Positions 53,302-63,996 are shown, numbered from the stretch's first letter. The stretch: DNA of 64,000 bases from Stenotrophomonas lacuserhaii (GCF_014836545.1 NZ_JACSQS010000005.1:97594-161593), one strand, 5' to 3'. The notes: a model not told the origin generated them from the sequence alone. Numbers and translations: made by a program.

Positions 53302-55656
53302 ATGACGCGACTCCCGAACCGCCGCCTGCTGGCCCTCGCCCTCGCTGTTGGCATCGGCGCCCCCGCACTGGCCCAGGCTGCCGCCCCCTTCACGGTCAGC
53401 GACATCCGCGTTGACGGCCTGCAGCGCATCAGCTCCGGTACCGTTTTCACCTATCTTCCGGTGGAACGCGGCCAGGCACTGACCGACGCCAAGATCAGTG
53501 AAACCATCCGCGCCCTGTACAAGACCGGCTTCTTCGAAGACGTGCAGCTGGACCGGCAGGGCGACATCCTGGTGGTCACGGTCAAGGAACGTCCGGCCAT
53601 CAACAAGCTGACCGTCACCGGCAACAAGGACATCAAGTCCGACCAGCTGCTGAAGGGCCTGAGCGATATCGGCCTGACCGAGGGCGGTACCTTTGATCGC
53701 CTGAGCCTGGACCGGGTGACCCAGGAGCTTCGCCGCCAGTACAACGACCGTGGCAAGTACAACGTGGAAATCACCCCGGTGGTGAGCCCGCTGGACCGAA
53801 ACCGGGTGGACATCGCGATCACCATCAAGGAAGGCAAGGCGGCCAAGATCCGCCACGTCAACCTGATCGGCACGGAGAAGTTCGAAGCCGAAGACATCCT
53901 GGATACCTGGGAGTCGAAGGAACACAACTGGGCCTCGTGGTATCGCCGCGACGACCAGTACTCCAAGGAAAAGATGTCCGGCGACCTGGAAAAGCTCAAT
54001 TCCTGGTACCTGGACCGCGGCTACGTGGACTTCAGCATCGACTCCACCCAGGTGTCGATCAGCCCCGACAAGCGCGACATGTTCATCAGCGCCGGCGTCA
54101 CCGAAGGCGAGCAGTACAAGATCTCCGAGATCAAGGTCAGCGGCGATACCGTGCTGCCGCAGGAAGATGTCGAGCGCATGGTCATCCAGAAGCCCGGCGA
54201 TACGTTCTCGCGCGCGCTGCTGGAGTTCAGCAGCAACAGCATCACCAATTCGCTGTCCAACATCGGTTATGCGTTCGCCAAGGTGAACCCGATCCCGACC
54301 AGCAACCGTGCCGACCGCACCGTGGCGATCAACATGCAGGTCGTCCCCGGCCCGCGCGTTTCGGTCCGCCAGATCGTGTTCCGCGGCAATACCCGCACGT
54401 CCGACGAAGTGCTGCGCCGTGAAATGCGCCAGTTCGAGAACAGCTGGTACTCGCAGGCCGCCATCGACCGTTCCAAGATCCGCCTGCAGCGCCTGGGTTA
54501 CTTCGAGGCGGTGGAAGTGGAAACTCCCGCGGTCACCGGCAGCAATGACCAGGTCGACGTTGTGTACAACGTCAAGGAAACCACCTCGGGCAGCTTCGTG
54601 TTCGGCCTGGGTTATTCGCAGTCCTACGGCATGACCACCTCGGTGCAGTTGTCGCAGAACAACTTCCTGGGCGGCGGCAACCGCGTGTCGGTGGAAGCAT
54701 CGCGCAGCAGCTACCTGCAGCGTTACGGCTTCAGCTACACCAATCCGTACTTCACCGATGACGGCGTGTCGCTGGGTTACAACCTGTCCTGGCGCGAGCT
54801 GGACTACTCCGACTTCAACACCGCGCAGTACAACAGCACCAATGGTGCCGCGCAGATGGTGTTCGGCGTGCCGATCACCGAGACCGACACGGTTTCGCTG
54901 ATGTTTGGCATTGACAGCAACCAGATCACGACGTACCCGGGCTCGACGCCGCAGTCCATCATCGACTACATCAATGCTGTAGGCCGCAAGACCTTCCATG
55001 CTTGGCGTAGTGAGCTGGGCTGGGCACGCGATTCGCGGAATGACTACTTCATGCCGACCCGCGGCACCTACCAGCGCGTCGGCCTGGAGGCCACCCTGCC
55101 GGGCTCGACCGTCGAGTACTACAAGCTGAACTACCAGATCAGCAAGTACTGGCCGATCATTCCTTCGCTGGTGATCAACACCCGCGCAGAGGTCGGCTAT
55201 GGCGACAGCTATGGCAACGACAGCACAGTCGTTTTGCCCGACGGGCGTACTGTTACTGCCTCCGGCTTGCCGTTCTATGAGAACTTCTATGCTGGCGGTA
55301 CCAACTCGGTGCGCGGCTTCGAAGACAACACCCTCGGTCCGCGTTCGGAAATCACCAACGGCTACCGTAACGGCCAGCCGCTCGGCGGCTCGCTGAAGAC
55401 GGTCGGTTCGGTCGAAGCCTACTTCCCGCGTCTGTTCGACAGCCCATCGGCGCGTGTGTCGGCGTTCCTGGACTTCGGCAACGTCTACACCGGGGTGGAC
55501 AACTTCAAGGCCAACGAACTGCGCGTCTCCACCGGTGTCGCCCTGCTGTGGCGCGCCCCGGTGGGTCCGATCTCGATCAGCTACGCCTTCCCGCTGAAGA
55601 AGGAAGACGGCGACGAAGTCGAACGCCTGCAGTTCACCTTCGGCGGCCAGTTCTAA
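53302..55656 (+). CDS. bamA: Outer-membrane protein assembly factor BamA
   Basis: Core of the BAM machine that inserts beta-barrel proteins. 784 residues from ATG 53302, giving a clean signal peptide ending ALAQA. An in-frame ATG at 53203 overlaps the rseP stop but would place 33 polar residues before the signal peptide. Five POTRA domains (about 24-420, starting FTVSDIRVDGLQRISSGTVF) are followed by a 16-strand barrel with the loop-6 motif SVRGFEDN and terminal Phe. A strong terminator follows. Confidence 0.96.
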   Translation: MTRLPNRRLLALALAVGIGAPALAQAAAPFTVSDIRVDGLQRISSGTVFTYLPVERGQALTDAKISETIRALYKTGFFEDVQLDRQGDILVVTVKERPAINKLTVTGNKDIKSDQLLKGLSDIGLTEGGTFDRLSLDRVTQELRRQYNDRGKYNVEITPVVSPLDRNRVDIAITIKEGKAAKIRHVNLIGTEKFEAEDILDTWESKEHNWASWYRRDDQYSKEKMSGDLEKLNSWYLDRGYVDFSIDSTQVSISPDKRDMFISAGVTEGEQYKISEIKVSGDTVLPQEDVERMVIQKPGDTFSRALLEFSSNSITNSLSNIGYAFAKVNPIPTSNRADRTVAINMQVVPGPRVSVRQIVFRGNTRTSDEVLRREMRQFENSWYSQAAIDRSKIRLQRLGYFEAVEVETPAVTGSNDQVDVVYNVKETTSGSFVFGLGYSQSYGMTTSVQLSQNNFLGGGNRVSVEASRSSYLQRYGFSYTNPYFTDDGVSLGYNLSWRELDYSDFNTAQYNSTNGAAQMVFGVPITETDTVSLMFGIDSNQITTYPGSTPQSIIDYINAVGRKTFHAWRSELGWARDSRNDYFMPTRGTYQRVGLEATLPGSTVEYYKLNYQISKYWPIIPSLVINTRAEVGYGDSYGNDSTVVLPDGRTVTASGLPFYENFYAGGTNSVRGFEDNTLGPRSEITNGYRNGQPLGGSLKTVGSVEAYFPRLFDSPSARVSAFLDFGNVYTGVDNFKANELRVSTGVALLWRAPVGPISISYAFPLKKEDGDEVERLQFTFGGQF

Positions 55657-55676
55657 GCCCTGCCGCACGTAATACG

Positions 55677-55708
55677 AAATCGCCGGGCATTGCCCGGCGA
55701 TTTTTTTT
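55677..55708 (+). terminator. Terminator of bamA
   Basis: CGCCGGGC, loop ATT, GCCCGGCG, then A and eight T. The rest of the 235-base gap to lpxD holds a GGGAGGGG/CCCCTCCC inverted repeat (55765-55772 and 55799-55806) and the lpxD promoter, and no skp gene. Confidence 0.9.
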
Positions 55709-55856
55709 CCGGCAGCGGCCGCCCGCCACCGCGCTTCGCGCTTGGGGCGGGACCCTGAGCTGCAGGGAGGGGTCTGCGGCGTGTCCTGCCCAGCCCGGCC
55801 CCTCCCCGCCCCCGTTGCAGGGAGGTGCTGCACGGCCAATCCACCGAAGCCGGACA

Positions 55857-55885
55857 ATGACCCCCGTCACGCCACGCGGTAAACT
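55857..55885 (+). promoter_or_regulatory. Candidate promoter of lpxD, possibly leaderless
   Basis: ATGACC (55857-55862), a 17-base spacer, and TAAACT (55880-55885). The GTG start is 6 bases after the -10, so the mRNA would begin at the start codon and lack a ribosome-binding site. Confidence 0.45.
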
Positions 55886-55891
55886 CCCCGC

Positions 55892-56914
55892 GTGAACACT
55901 CCTACCTACACCGCCCAGCAACTCGCCGAGCAGTTCGGCCTGCAGGTCCATGGCGATGCCTCCACCGTGATCGGTGGCGTGGCGACGCTGGCCCATGCCG
56001 GACCCGGCCAGCTCACCTTCCTGGCCAACCCGCGCTATCGCGCGCAGCTGGCCGACAGCCAGGCCGGCATCGTGGTGCTGCGCGCCGACGACGCCGAGGC
56101 CGCCCCCGGCACCGCGCTGGTCGCCAAGGATCCCTACAACACCTTCGCCCGCATCGCCGCCCTGTTCGACGTGGCGCCCACGCGCGCGCCGGGCATCCAT
56201 CCCAGCGCGGTCATCGACCCCAGCGCGCAGGTGGCCGCCAGCGCCCACGTCGGCCCCTTCGTCACCATCGGCGAGCGCAGCGTGGTCGGTGAGAACTGCA
56301 TCATCGGCGCCGGCAGCGTGATCGGCGAAGACTGCACGCTGGACAGCGGCTGCGAACTGATCGCCCGGGTCACCCTGGTCACCCGGGTGAAGCTGGGCAA
56401 GCGCGTGCGCATCCATCCCGGCGCGGTGCTGGGCGCCGATGGCTTCGGCCTGGCGATGGACGCCGGCAAGTGGATCAAGGTGCCGCAGCTGGGCGGCGTG
56501 CGTATCGGCGATGACTGCGAGATCGGCGCCAATACCTGCGTGGACCGTGGCGCCCTGGAAGACACCGTGCTGGCCGAAGACGTGCGCCTGGACAACCTGG
56601 TGCAGATTGCCCACAACGTGCAGATCGGCGCCCATTCGGCGATCGCCGGCTGCACCGGCATCGCCGGCAGCGCCAAGATCGGCCGCTACTGCCTGCTGGG
56701 CGGTGCGGTGGGCGTGGTCGGCCACCTCGAAATCTGCGACAAGGTCGTGATCACCGGCAAATCGGTGGTGCGCAACTCCATTACCGAGCCAGGCGAATAC
56801 TCGTCCGGCACCCCGTTGACCGACAACCGCACGTGGCGCAAGAACGCCGCGCGCTTCAAACAGCTCGATGCGCTGGCCCGTCGCATCCTGTCTGTGAGCA
56901 AGGAGAAGGAATGA
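55892..56914 (+). CDS. lpxD: UDP-3-O-(3-hydroxyacyl)glucosamine N-acyltransferase
   Basis: Third step of lipid A synthesis; adds the N-linked hydroxyacyl chain. 340 residues from GTG 55892. An N-terminal uridine-binding domain (TAQQLAEQFGLQVHGDA, GQLTFLANPRYRAQL) is followed by a left-handed beta-helix of hexapeptide repeats and a C-terminal helix. The catalytic-type His lies in QIAHNVQIGAHSAIAG. fabZ overlaps its end by 4 bases. Confidence 0.96.
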   Translation: MNTPTYTAQQLAEQFGLQVHGDASTVIGGVATLAHAGPGQLTFLANPRYRAQLADSQAGIVVLRADDAEAAPGTALVAKDPYNTFARIAALFDVAPTRAPGIHPSAVIDPSAQVAASAHVGPFVTIGERSVVGENCIIGAGSVIGEDCTLDSGCELIARVTLVTRVKLGKRVRIHPGAVLGADGFGLAMDAGKWIKVPQLGGVRIGDDCEIGANTCVDRGALEDTVLAEDVRLDNLVQIAHNVQIGAHSAIAGCTGIAGSAKIGRYCLLGGAVGVVGHLEICDKVVITGKSVVRNSITEPGEYSSGTPLTDNRTWRKNAARFKQLDALARRILSVSKEKE

Positions 56915-57366
56915 GCCAGGAACAGACCCTGCCGGACATCGCCCAGATCCGGGCATTGATCCCGCACCGCTACCCTTTCCTGCTGGTGGACAAGGTCGTA
57001 TCGCTCGACTTCGAGAACCGCAGGATCGTCGCGCACAAGAACGTCAGCATCAACGAGCCGTTTTTCCAGGGACATTTCCCGGAACAACCGATCATGCCCG
57101 GCGTGCTGATCATCGAAGCCATGGCCCAGGCCGGTGGCGTGCTGACCCAGCTCACCCTGGGCCGCGATGCACAGTCCAAGCTGTTCTACATGGTGAAGGT
57201 CGACAACGTCCGTTTCAGTGACAAGGTCGTTCCCGGCGATGTGCTGGAGATGCACGTGGAGATCAAGCGCGTGATCCGCAACATGGCGGTGTACGACTGC
57301 AAGGCCTTCGTCGACGGCAAGATCGTCGCGTGCGCCGAAGTCATGTGTGCCGGCACCCGCGAATAA
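56911..57366 (+). CDS. fabZ: 3-hydroxyacyl-ACP dehydratase FabZ
   Basis: Dehydrates 3-hydroxyacyl-ACP in fatty-acid synthesis, competing with lipid A synthesis for the same substrate. 151 residues from ATG 56911, overlapping lpxD (ATGA) with AAGGAGAAGG upstream. Hot-dog fold; catalytic His in [15 protein letters not shown] and Glu in [11 protein letters not shown]. Clusters with lpxD, lpxA and lpxB. Confidence 0.97.
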   Translation: MSQEQTLPDIAQIRALIPHRYPFLLVDKVVSLDFENRRIVAHKNVSINEPFFQGHFPEQPIMPGVLIIEAMAQAGGVLTQLTLGRDAQSKLFYMVKVDNVRFSDKVVPGDVLEMHVEIKRVIRNMAVYDCKAFVDGKIVACAEVMCAGTRE

Positions 57367-57385
57367 CCCAACAGGAGGACCACCG

Positions 57386-58177
57386 ATGAGCGGACACGCT
57401 CCGTTGATCCATCCCACGGCGGCAATCGATCCGTCGGCGAAACTCGCCGACGGCGTCCGCGTGGGCGCCTTCACCCTGATCGGTGCCGATGTTGAAATCG
57501 GCGAGAACACCGAGATCGGACCGCATTGCAGTGTGCACGGTCCCACCCGGATCGGGCGCGACAACCGCTTCATCGGCCATGTGGCGGTGGGCGGCGAACC
57601 GCAGGACAAGAAGTACGCCGGCGAACGCACCGAACTGGTGATCGGCGACCGCAACGTGTTCCGTGAGTTCGTCACCCTCAACCGCGGCACCGGCGGCGGC
57701 GGTGGCATCACCACCGTGGGCAACGACAACTGGATGCTGGCCTACACACACGTGGCGCATGACTGCCACGTCGGCAACCACTGCGTGTTTTCCAACAACA
57801 CCACGTTGGCTGGCCATGTGACCGTGGGCGACCACGTGATCATCAGCGGCTTTGCCGGTGCGCACCAGTTCTGCCGCATCGGCGCGCATGCCTTCCTCGG
57901 CATGGGCGCGCTGACCAATGGCGACGTGCCGCCGTTCACCATGGTCGGCAGCGATTCGCTCGGCCGCCCGCGCGGCATCAACAGCGAAGGCCTCAAGCGC
58001 CGCGGTTTCGATGCCGAGCGCATCGCCAGCATCAAGCGCGCCTACCGCACGCTGTACGTGGCCGGCCTGCCCCTGGCCGAAGCCAAGGTGCAGCTGGCCG
58101 AGCAGGCCCGCAGCAGCGAAGACGTGGCCGAGCTGTTGGCGTTCATCGAGCAGGCCGAGCGGCCGCTGCTGCGATGA
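57386..58177 (+). CDS. lpxA: UDP-N-acetylglucosamine acyltransferase
   Basis: First step of lipid A synthesis. 263 residues from ATG 57386 with AGGAGG 8 bases upstream. Left-handed beta-helix from residue 6 ([20 protein letters not shown]), [18 protein letters not shown], catalytic His segment [13 protein letters not shown], and a C-terminal helical domain ([16 protein letters not shown]). Overlaps lpxB by 4 bases. Confidence 0.97.
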   Translation: MSGHAPLIHPTAAIDPSAKLADGVRVGAFTLIGADVEIGENTEIGPHCSVHGPTRIGRDNRFIGHVAVGGEPQDKKYAGERTELVIGDRNVFREFVTLNRGTGGGGGITTVGNDNWMLAYTHVAHDCHVGNHCVFSNNTTLAGHVTVGDHVIISGFAGAHQFCRIGAHAFLGMGALTNGDVPPFTMVGSDSLGRPRGINSEGLKRRGFDAERIASIKRAYRTLYVAGLPLAEAKVQLAEQARSSEDVAELLAFIEQAERPLLR

Positions 58178-59421
58178 ATCCTGCGCCGCTGCCGCCGACC
58201 GCTGCGGTCATCCCATTCCGCGTGCACAACGCCAGCTTGCCGGCACACGTGGATCCGCGGCCGCTGCGCGTTGCGCTGGTGGCCGGCGAGGCCTCCGGCG
58301 ACCTGCTCGGCGCAGGCCTGGTGAGCGAGCTCAAGGCCCGTTTCCCGAATGCCGAGTTCGCCGGCATCGGCGGTGACAGCATGCGCGGTGCGGGCTGCCA
58401 GACCTGGTTCGATGCCAGCGAGCTGGCGGTGATGGGCCTGACCGAAGTATTGCGCCACCTGCCGCGCCTGCTGAAGCTGCGCGCGCAGTTCCGCCAGCGC
58501 GTGCTGGAGTGGCGGCCGGACGTGTTCATCGGCATCGATGCCCCGGACTTCAACCTGCCGGTGGAGCGCTGGCTGAAGCAGCGTGGCATCCGCACGGTGC
58601 ACTACGTCAGCCCCTCGGTCTGGGCCTGGCGTGAGAAGCGTGCCGAGAAGATCGGCGCCAGCGCCGACCTGGTGCTGTGCCTGTTCCCGATGGAACCGCC
58701 GATCTATGCCCGGCACGGCATCGATGCGCGTTTCGTCGGCCACCCGATGGCCGATGACATTCCCCTGCACGTGGACCGCGAGCAGGCGCGCGCGGCGCTG
58801 GGCCTTCCGTCCAATGCCAAGGTCCTGGCGGTGCTGCCCGGCAGCCGGCTGGGTGAAATCAGCCGGCTCGGTGAACCGTTCTTCGAGGCGGCCTGGCAGG
58901 TATGCGAGCGCATCCCCGGGCTGCACGTGGTGGTACCGGCGGCCAACGCGGCCTGCCGTGCGCTGATCGACGAACAGTTGTCGCGCTCGGCGTTGCCGGT
59001 GGTGCATTCGCATGTGCTGGATGGCCAGGCACGCACTGCGATGATCGCCGCCGACGTGGTGGTGCTCGCTTCCGGTACCGCCACTCTGGAAGCGATGCTG
59101 GTGAAGCGGCCGATGGTGGTGGGCTACCGGGTCAACGAGCTGACCTACCGTCTCGTCAAGGCGCTGGGCCTGCTCAAGGTGGACCGCTATGCACTGCCCA
59201 ACATCCTGGCCAACAAGGATCTTGCGCCGGAATTGATGCAGCACGACTGCGTGCCGGAAAAGCTGGCCGCGGCGATCCAGCAGTGGTTCGACCATCCGCA
59301 GAAGATCATCGACCTGCAAGCGACCTACGAGCAGCTGCACGGAGCGTTGCGCCGCGATGCGTCGGCACGCGCGGCCGACGCGGTAGCCGAACTGGTCGCG
59401 CGCGCAGCGGTGGCCTCGTGA
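58174..59421 (+). CDS. lpxB: Lipid A disaccharide synthase
   Basis: GT19 glycosyltransferase joining two acylated glucosamines. 415 residues, with about 30 extra N-terminal residues before [20 protein letters not shown]. Other marks: [44 protein letters not shown] and [13 protein letters not shown]. Overlaps lpxA and rnhB by 4 bases on each side. Confidence 0.96.
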   Translation: MNPAPLPPTAAVIPFRVHNASLPAHVDPRPLRVALVAGEASGDLLGAGLVSELKARFPNAEFAGIGGDSMRGAGCQTWFDASELAVMGLTEVLRHLPRLLKLRAQFRQRVLEWRPDVFIGIDAPDFNLPVERWLKQRGIRTVHYVSPSVWAWREKRAEKIGASADLVLCLFPMEPPIYARHGIDARFVGHPMADDIPLHVDREQARAALGLPSNAKVLAVLPGSRLGEISRLGEPFFEAAWQVCERIPGLHVVVPAANAACRALIDEQLSRSALPVVHSHVLDGQARTAMIAADVVVLASGTATLEAMLVKRPMVVGYRVNELTYRLVKALGLLKVDRYALPNILANKDLAPELMQHDCVPEKLAAAIQQWFDHPQKIIDLQATYEQLHGALRRDASARAADAVAELVARAAVAS

Positions 59422-60095
59422 GCCGTCGCGGCGCTGCCGCCGCCTCGCTGGCGCTGTTCGGCGCGGGCGTTCCGGCCCCCGTGGTGGTGCGGCGCATTGC
59501 CGGCGTGGACGAAGCCGGTCGCGGTCCACTGGCCGGCCCGGTCGCGGTGGCTGCGGTGGTGTTTGATCCGGCGCGGCCACGCATCAACGGCCTGGACGAT
59601 TCCAAACAGCTGACTGCCGCCCGCCGCGAGCAGTTGTACGACCGCATCATCGATCGCGCACTGGCCTTCCATGTGGTGCTGGTGGATGCGCCCACCGTGG
59701 ACCGGCTGAACATCTACCAGGCCACGCTGCAGGGCATGCGCGAGGTGGTGGCCGCCGTCGCCCACGTGGCCGAACTGGCCCGCATCGATGGCAACGTGGT
59801 GCCCAAGGGCCTGGTGCTGCCGGGCGAGGCGCTGATCGGCGGCGATGCCATCGACCGCGCGATCATGGCCGCCTCGATCCTGGCCAAGGTCAGCCGTGAC
59901 CGGTACATGCAGCAGGCGCACGTGCAGTACCCGCATTTTGGTTTCGACCAGCACAAAGGGTATGGCACACCGGCGCATCTGGCTGCGTTGCGCGCGCACG
60001 GCCCATGCGAGGAACACCGACGCAGTTTCGCGCCCGTGCGGGAGTGCCTGCCGGTGCCTGCTCCTGCTCCGGTGGAGATGGCGCTGGCGCTGTGA
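59418..60095 (+). CDS. rnhB: Ribonuclease HII
   Basis: Removes ribonucleotides and RNA primers from DNA hybrids. 225 residues from GTG 59418, which overlaps the lpxB stop (GTGA). Acidic active site: [14 protein letters not shown] (Asp-Glu), the third Asp in [10 protein letters not shown] and the fourth in [21 protein letters not shown]. The C-terminal motif [29 protein letters not shown] is usual. An N-terminal stretch of about 27 residues is longer than in E. coli. The frame is open upstream inside lpxB, but that is a shadow. Confidence 0.95.
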   Translation: MSRRGAAAASLALFGAGVPAPVVVRRIAGVDEAGRGPLAGPVAVAAVVFDPARPRINGLDDSKQLTAARREQLYDRIIDRALAFHVVLVDAPTVDRLNIYQATLQGMREVVAAVAHVAELARIDGNVVPKGLVLPGEALIGGDAIDRAIMAASILAKVSRDRYMQQAHVQYPHFGFDQHKGYGTPAHLAALRAHGPCEEHRRSFAPVRECLPVPAPAPVEMALAL

Positions 60096-60414
60096 GTGGG
60101 TCGTCGAACGGGTGACCCCCTCGCGGGTGGCTTGAAAGCCGCAGCGCTGGGTTGGGCCGGGCGGTGGGGCTGTGCGGGGGACGGCAAGAGCCGCTCCTGC
60201 GTGCCTCGCTTCGCCAACCCATAGCAATGCAGCTGTTGACGTTGACGTTGCTTCGGCTTCGAAGCCCACGCGCAGCGCGCCCACACCCCCACGTCAAGAC
60301 CTTGTCCGTACAGGCCCTCGCCGCTACCCTGAGCACGCACTCCTGCGCACCTGTGACCCCGGCGGCCGTTCCTACGCCTGCTCCCGGGGCCGGTGCGCTC
60401 CAACCTGGTCCGGC
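60096..60414. other. Intergenic gap between rnhB and dnaE
   Basis: 319 bases with no supported gene. The dnaE frame is open upstream to 60172, but the residues encoded there do not resemble DnaE. There is a tandem GTTGACGTTGACGTTGC near 60234, and a weak promoter-like pair TTGTCC/TACCCT with 17-base spacing at about 60303-60331. No terminator is obvious. Confidence 0.5.
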
Positions 60415-63400
60415 ATGTCCAACTCCCGTTTCGTCCATCTCCACGTCCACACCGAATTTTCGCTGGCGGATTCCACCATCCGCGTGCCGGCGAAGCCGGA
60501 ACAGGCTGACCCGAAGAAGGCCAAACAGGCCAACCTGCTGTCGCGTGCGGTCGAACTCGGCCTGCCCGCGCTGGCCGTCACCGACCTGAACAACCTGTTC
60601 GCGCTGGTCAAGTTCTACAAGGCCGCCGAAGGCGTGGGCATCAAGCCCATCGCCGGCGCCGACGTGATGATCGCCGAGGAAGGCCAGGATCCCTGGCGGA
60701 TGACCCTGCTGTGCCGTGACCGCGAGGGCTACCTCAGCCTGTCGCGCCTGCTGACACGTGCGTGGATGGAAGGCCATCGCCCGGAAGGCGGCGTGGCCGT
60801 GCACCCTGAATGGCTGAAAGCCGGCTGCCAGAACCTGTTCGCACTCAGTGGCCGCGACAGCCTGGCAGGCCGCCTGGCCGCCGCCGGCAAGCACGACCTC
60901 GCCGAACAACAGCTGGCCGACTGGCAGCGGGTGTTCGGCGATGGCCTGCACCTGGAACTGACCCGCACCGGGCGCGAAGGCGAAGAGGCGTTCAACCAGT
61001 TCGCGCTGATGGCGGCCGGCCAGCGCGGCCTGCCGGTCATCGCCAGCAACGATGTGCGCTTCCTGCAACCCACCGATTTCAGCGCCCACGAAGCGCGCGT
61101 GTGCATCGCCTCCGGGCGCGTGCTGGATGATCCCAAGCGTCCGCGTGACTACAGCGACCAGCAGTACCTGAAGTCATCCGAAGAGATGTGCGCGCTGTTC
61201 GCCGACATCCCCGATGCGATCGACAACACCCGCGCGCTGGCCGAGCGCTGCAACATCGAAATGCGGCTGGGCACCTACTTCCTGCCCAACTACCCGGTGC
61301 CCGACGAGGAGACGCTGGACAGTTGGATCCGCAGCGAAGCGCGCAAGGGCCTGGCGCTGCGCATGGAGAAGAATCCCGTAGCGCCTGGCATGACCTTGCA
61401 GGACTACAGCGACCGCCTGGAATTCGAGCTGGATACCATCATCAAGATGGGCTTCCCCGGCTACTTCCTGATCGTGGCCGACTTCATCCAGTGGGGCAAG
61501 AACCAGGGCATCCCGATCGGCCCGGGCCGCGGTTCCGGTGCCGGTTCGCTGGTGGCCTGGGCGCTGCAGATCACCGATCTCGACCCCCTGCCCTACAACC
61601 TGCTGTTCGAGCGCTTCCTGAATCCCGAACGCGTGTCGATGCCCGACTTCGACATCGACTTCTGCATGGACCGCCGCGACGAAGTCATCGACTACGTGGC
61701 GCGCAAGTACGGACGCGAACGGGTCAGCCAGATCATCACCTACGGCACCATGGCGGCCAAGGCCGTAGTGCGCGACTGCGGGCGTGTGCTTGGCTTCCCG
61801 TACGGCCTGGTGGACAGCGTGGCCAAGCTGATCCCCAACATCCTGGGCATTTCGCTGAAGGATGCGATGGGCGAAGGCAAGGACAGCGAGATGGCCTCGC
61901 CGGAGCTGATCCAGCGCTACCAGAGCGAGGACGATGTCCGCGACCTGATCGACCTGGCCCGGCAGCTGGAAGACCTGACCCGCAACGCCGGCAAGCACGC
62001 CGGTGGCGTGGTCATCGCGCCGGAGCCGCTGGCCGAGTTCTGCCCGCTGTTCGCCGAGCACGATGAAAACGGCATCGGCCGCAATCCGGTCACCCAGTTC
62101 GACAAGAACGACGTGGAAGAAGTCGGCCTGGTGAAGTTCGACTTCCTCGGCCTGCGCACGCTGACCATCATCGACTGGGCGGTGAAGGCGATCAACAAGC
62201 GCCATGAGCGCGCCGGCATCCCGCCGGTGGACATCACCCAGTTGCCGCTGGACGACGCCCCCACCTACAAGGACATCTTCGCCTCGGGCAACACCGGCGC
62301 GGTGTTCCAGTTCGAATCCTCCGGCATGCGCCGCCTGCTGAAGGACGCCAAGCCGGACCGCTTCGAAGACCTGATCGCGCTGGTGTCGCTGTACCGCCCC
62401 GGCCCGATGGACCTGATTCCCTCCTTCGTCGACCGCAAGCATGGGCGCGAAGACGTGGAATACCCCGATCCGCGCACCGAGCGCATCCTGCGCGACACCT
62501 ACGGCATCATGGTGTACCAGGAGCAGGTGATGCAGATGGCGCAGATCGTCGGCGGATATTCGCTGGGCGGCGCCGACCTGCTGCGTCGTGCGATGGGCAA
62601 GAAAGTGCCGGCCGAGATGGCCAAGCACCGCGAGATCTTCCGCGAAGGTGCGGCCAAGGACGGCGTCGGCGAGGCCAAGGCCGATGCGATCTTCGACCTG
62701 ATGGAGAAGTTCGCCGGCTACGGTTTCAACAAATCCCACGCCGCCGCCTACGCACTGGTCAGCTACCAGACGGCTTGGTTGAAACGGCATTACCCGGCCG
62801 AGTTCATGGCCGCCACGCTGTCTTCGGACATGGACAATACCGAGAAGGTGGTCGGCTTCCTGGATGAGGTGCGCAACCTCGGCCTGACCGTGCTGCCGCC
62901 GAAGGTCAACCAGTCCGCCTACATGTTCGAAGCGGCCACGCCGGACACCATCCAGTACGGTCTGGGCGCGATCAAGGGCGTCGGCCAGGGCGCCTGCGAA
63001 GCGGTGGTCGACGAGCGCCTGCAGAACGGGCCCTATACCGACCTGCTGGATTTCTGCACGCGCATCGGTTCGGCCAAGCTCAACCGCCGCACGCTGGAAG
63101 CGATGATCAACTGCGGCGCACTGGATGAGCTGGGGCGCAATCGTGCCTCGCTGGCCCTGCAGTTGCCCGAAGTGATCAAGGCGACCGAGCAGATGGCGCG
63201 CGAGCGCGCGTCCGGCCAGAACTCGCTGTTCGGCGGTCCGGATCCGAATGCACCGGCGATCCACCTGGAACTGCAGGAAACCGACGAATGGCCGCTGCTG
63301 CAGCGCCTGACCGGTGAGCGCGATACGCTGGGCTTCTACCTCAGCGGACACCCCTTCGATCCGCATCGCGAGGACGTGCGCGACCTGGTCGGCACCGATC

Positions 63401-63996
63401 TCGGCGCGGTCGAGAAGATCTGGAGTGCCGCCAGCGGCGGGGGCGGCGGTGGCGAAAAGCGCTGGCGCCCGGAAGTGCAGACGGTGCTGGCAGGCCAGGT
63501 CGTCGGGGTGCGCCGCAAGGGTGAAAGCCAGATCTTCATCCAGCTTGAAGACGGTCGCGGCCGGGTCGAGTGCAGTGCGTTTTCCGATGCAATGGCCGAG
63601 TTCGGCCACCTGATGACCAAGGACCGCATCCTGGTGGTCAAGGGCGGTCTGCGCGAGGACGAATTCAATGGCGGCTTCGCCCTGCGCATCCGCCAGTGCT
63701 GGGACTTCGACGAGGTCTGCGCGAACTACGCCACGCGGCTGTCGCTGCGCGTGGACCTGCGCCGCGAACGGCCGGTCTGGGAGCGCGTCAATGCCCTGCT
63801 CGACCGCCATCGGCCCGGTCGCACGCCACTGCGCCTGGACCTGCTGCTGAAGGACCCGGAAGGGTCGCTGGCGGGGATGTTGGACGTAGGCGGCGACAGC
63901 GCTGTACGCATCGATTCCAAGCTGATCCAGGCCCTGCGCGCCGACCCCGCCGTGCGCACGCTGAAGGTACGCTACAGCCCGCCGTGGGCGAGCTGA
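60415..63996 (+). CDS. dnaE: DNA polymerase III alpha subunit
   Basis: Replicative polymerase, C family. 1193 residues from ATG 60415; complete, ending just inside the window. N-terminal PHP domain with FVHLHVHTEFSLADS (about 6-20). The polymerase core has GPGRGSGAGSLVAW and catalytic PDFDIDF at about 410-416, RNAGKHAGGVVIAPEPL and GYGFNKSHAAAYALVSY. After that come a helix-hairpin-helix, an OB domain (LAGQVVGVRRKGESQIFIQLED near 1025) and the tau-binding C-terminus. The first PHP motif keeps three His, more than E. coli DnaE, so metal binding is possible. Confidence 0.97.
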   Translation: MSNSRFVHLHVHTEFSLADSTIRVPAKPEQADPKKAKQANLLSRAVELGLPALAVTDLNNLFALVKFYKAAEGVGIKPIAGADVMIAEEGQDPWRMTLLCRDREGYLSLSRLLTRAWMEGHRPEGGVAVHPEWLKAGCQNLFALSGRDSLAGRLAAAGKHDLAEQQLADWQRVFGDGLHLELTRTGREGEEAFNQFALMAAGQRGLPVIASNDVRFLQPTDFSAHEARVCIASGRVLDDPKRPRDYSDQQYLKSSEEMCALFADIPDAIDNTRALAERCNIEMRLGTYFLPNYPVPDEETLDSWIRSEARKGLALRMEKNPVAPGMTLQDYSDRLEFELDTIIKMGFPGYFLIVADFIQWGKNQGIPIGPGRGSGAGSLVAWALQITDLDPLPYNLLFERFLNPERVSMPDFDIDFCMDRRDEVIDYVARKYGRERVSQIITYGTMAAKAVVRDCGRVLGFPYGLVDSVAKLIPNILGISLKDAMGEGKDSEMASPELIQRYQSEDDVRDLIDLARQLEDLTRNAGKHAGGVVIAPEPLAEFCPLFAEHDENGIGRNPVTQFDKNDVEEVGLVKFDFLGLRTLTIIDWAVKAINKRHERAGIPPVDITQLPLDDAPTYKDIFASGNTGAVFQFESSGMRRLLKDAKPDRFEDLIALVSLYRPGPMDLIPSFVDRKHGREDVEYPDPRTERILRDTYGIMVYQEQVMQMAQIVGGYSLGGADLLRRAMGKKVPAEMAKHREIFREGAAKDGVGEAKADAIFDLMEKFAGYGFNKSHAAAYALVSYQTAWLKRHYPAEFMAATLSSDMDNTEKVVGFLDEVRNLGLTVLPPKVNQSAYMFEAATPDTIQYGLGAIKGVGQGACEAVVDERLQNGPYTDLLDFCTRIGSAKLNRRTLEAMINCGALDELGRNRASLALQLPEVIKATEQMARERASGQNSLFGGPDPNAPAIHLELQETDEWPLLQRLTGERDTLGFYLSGHPFDPHREDVRDLVGTDLGAVEKIWSAASGGGGGGEKRWRPEVQTVLAGQVVGVRRKGESQIFIQLEDGRGRVECSAFSDAMAEFGHLMTKDRILVVKGGLREDEFNGGFALRIRQCWDFDEVCANYATRLSLRVDLRRERPVWERVNALLDRHRPGRTPLRLDLLLKDPEGSLAGMLDVGGDSAVRIDSKLIQALRADPAVRTLKVRYSPPWAS

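Noticed and set aside
55765-55806. GGGAGGGG/CCCCTCCC inverted repeat between bamA and lpxD as a terminator or G-quadruplex switch
   Set aside because: The stem is only 8 bp with a 26-base loop and no T run, and the G runs are too few in order to support a quadruplex claim.
58902-59417. Upstream extension of rnhB within lpxB
   Set aside because: It is an alternate frame of lpxB. The GTG overlapping the lpxB stop gives a normal-sized RNase HII.
60172-60414. Upstream extension of dnaE by 81 residues
   Set aside because: The extra residues are Ala/Pro/Arg-rich with no likeness to DnaE, whereas MSNSRFVHLHVHTEFS is the standard N-terminus.
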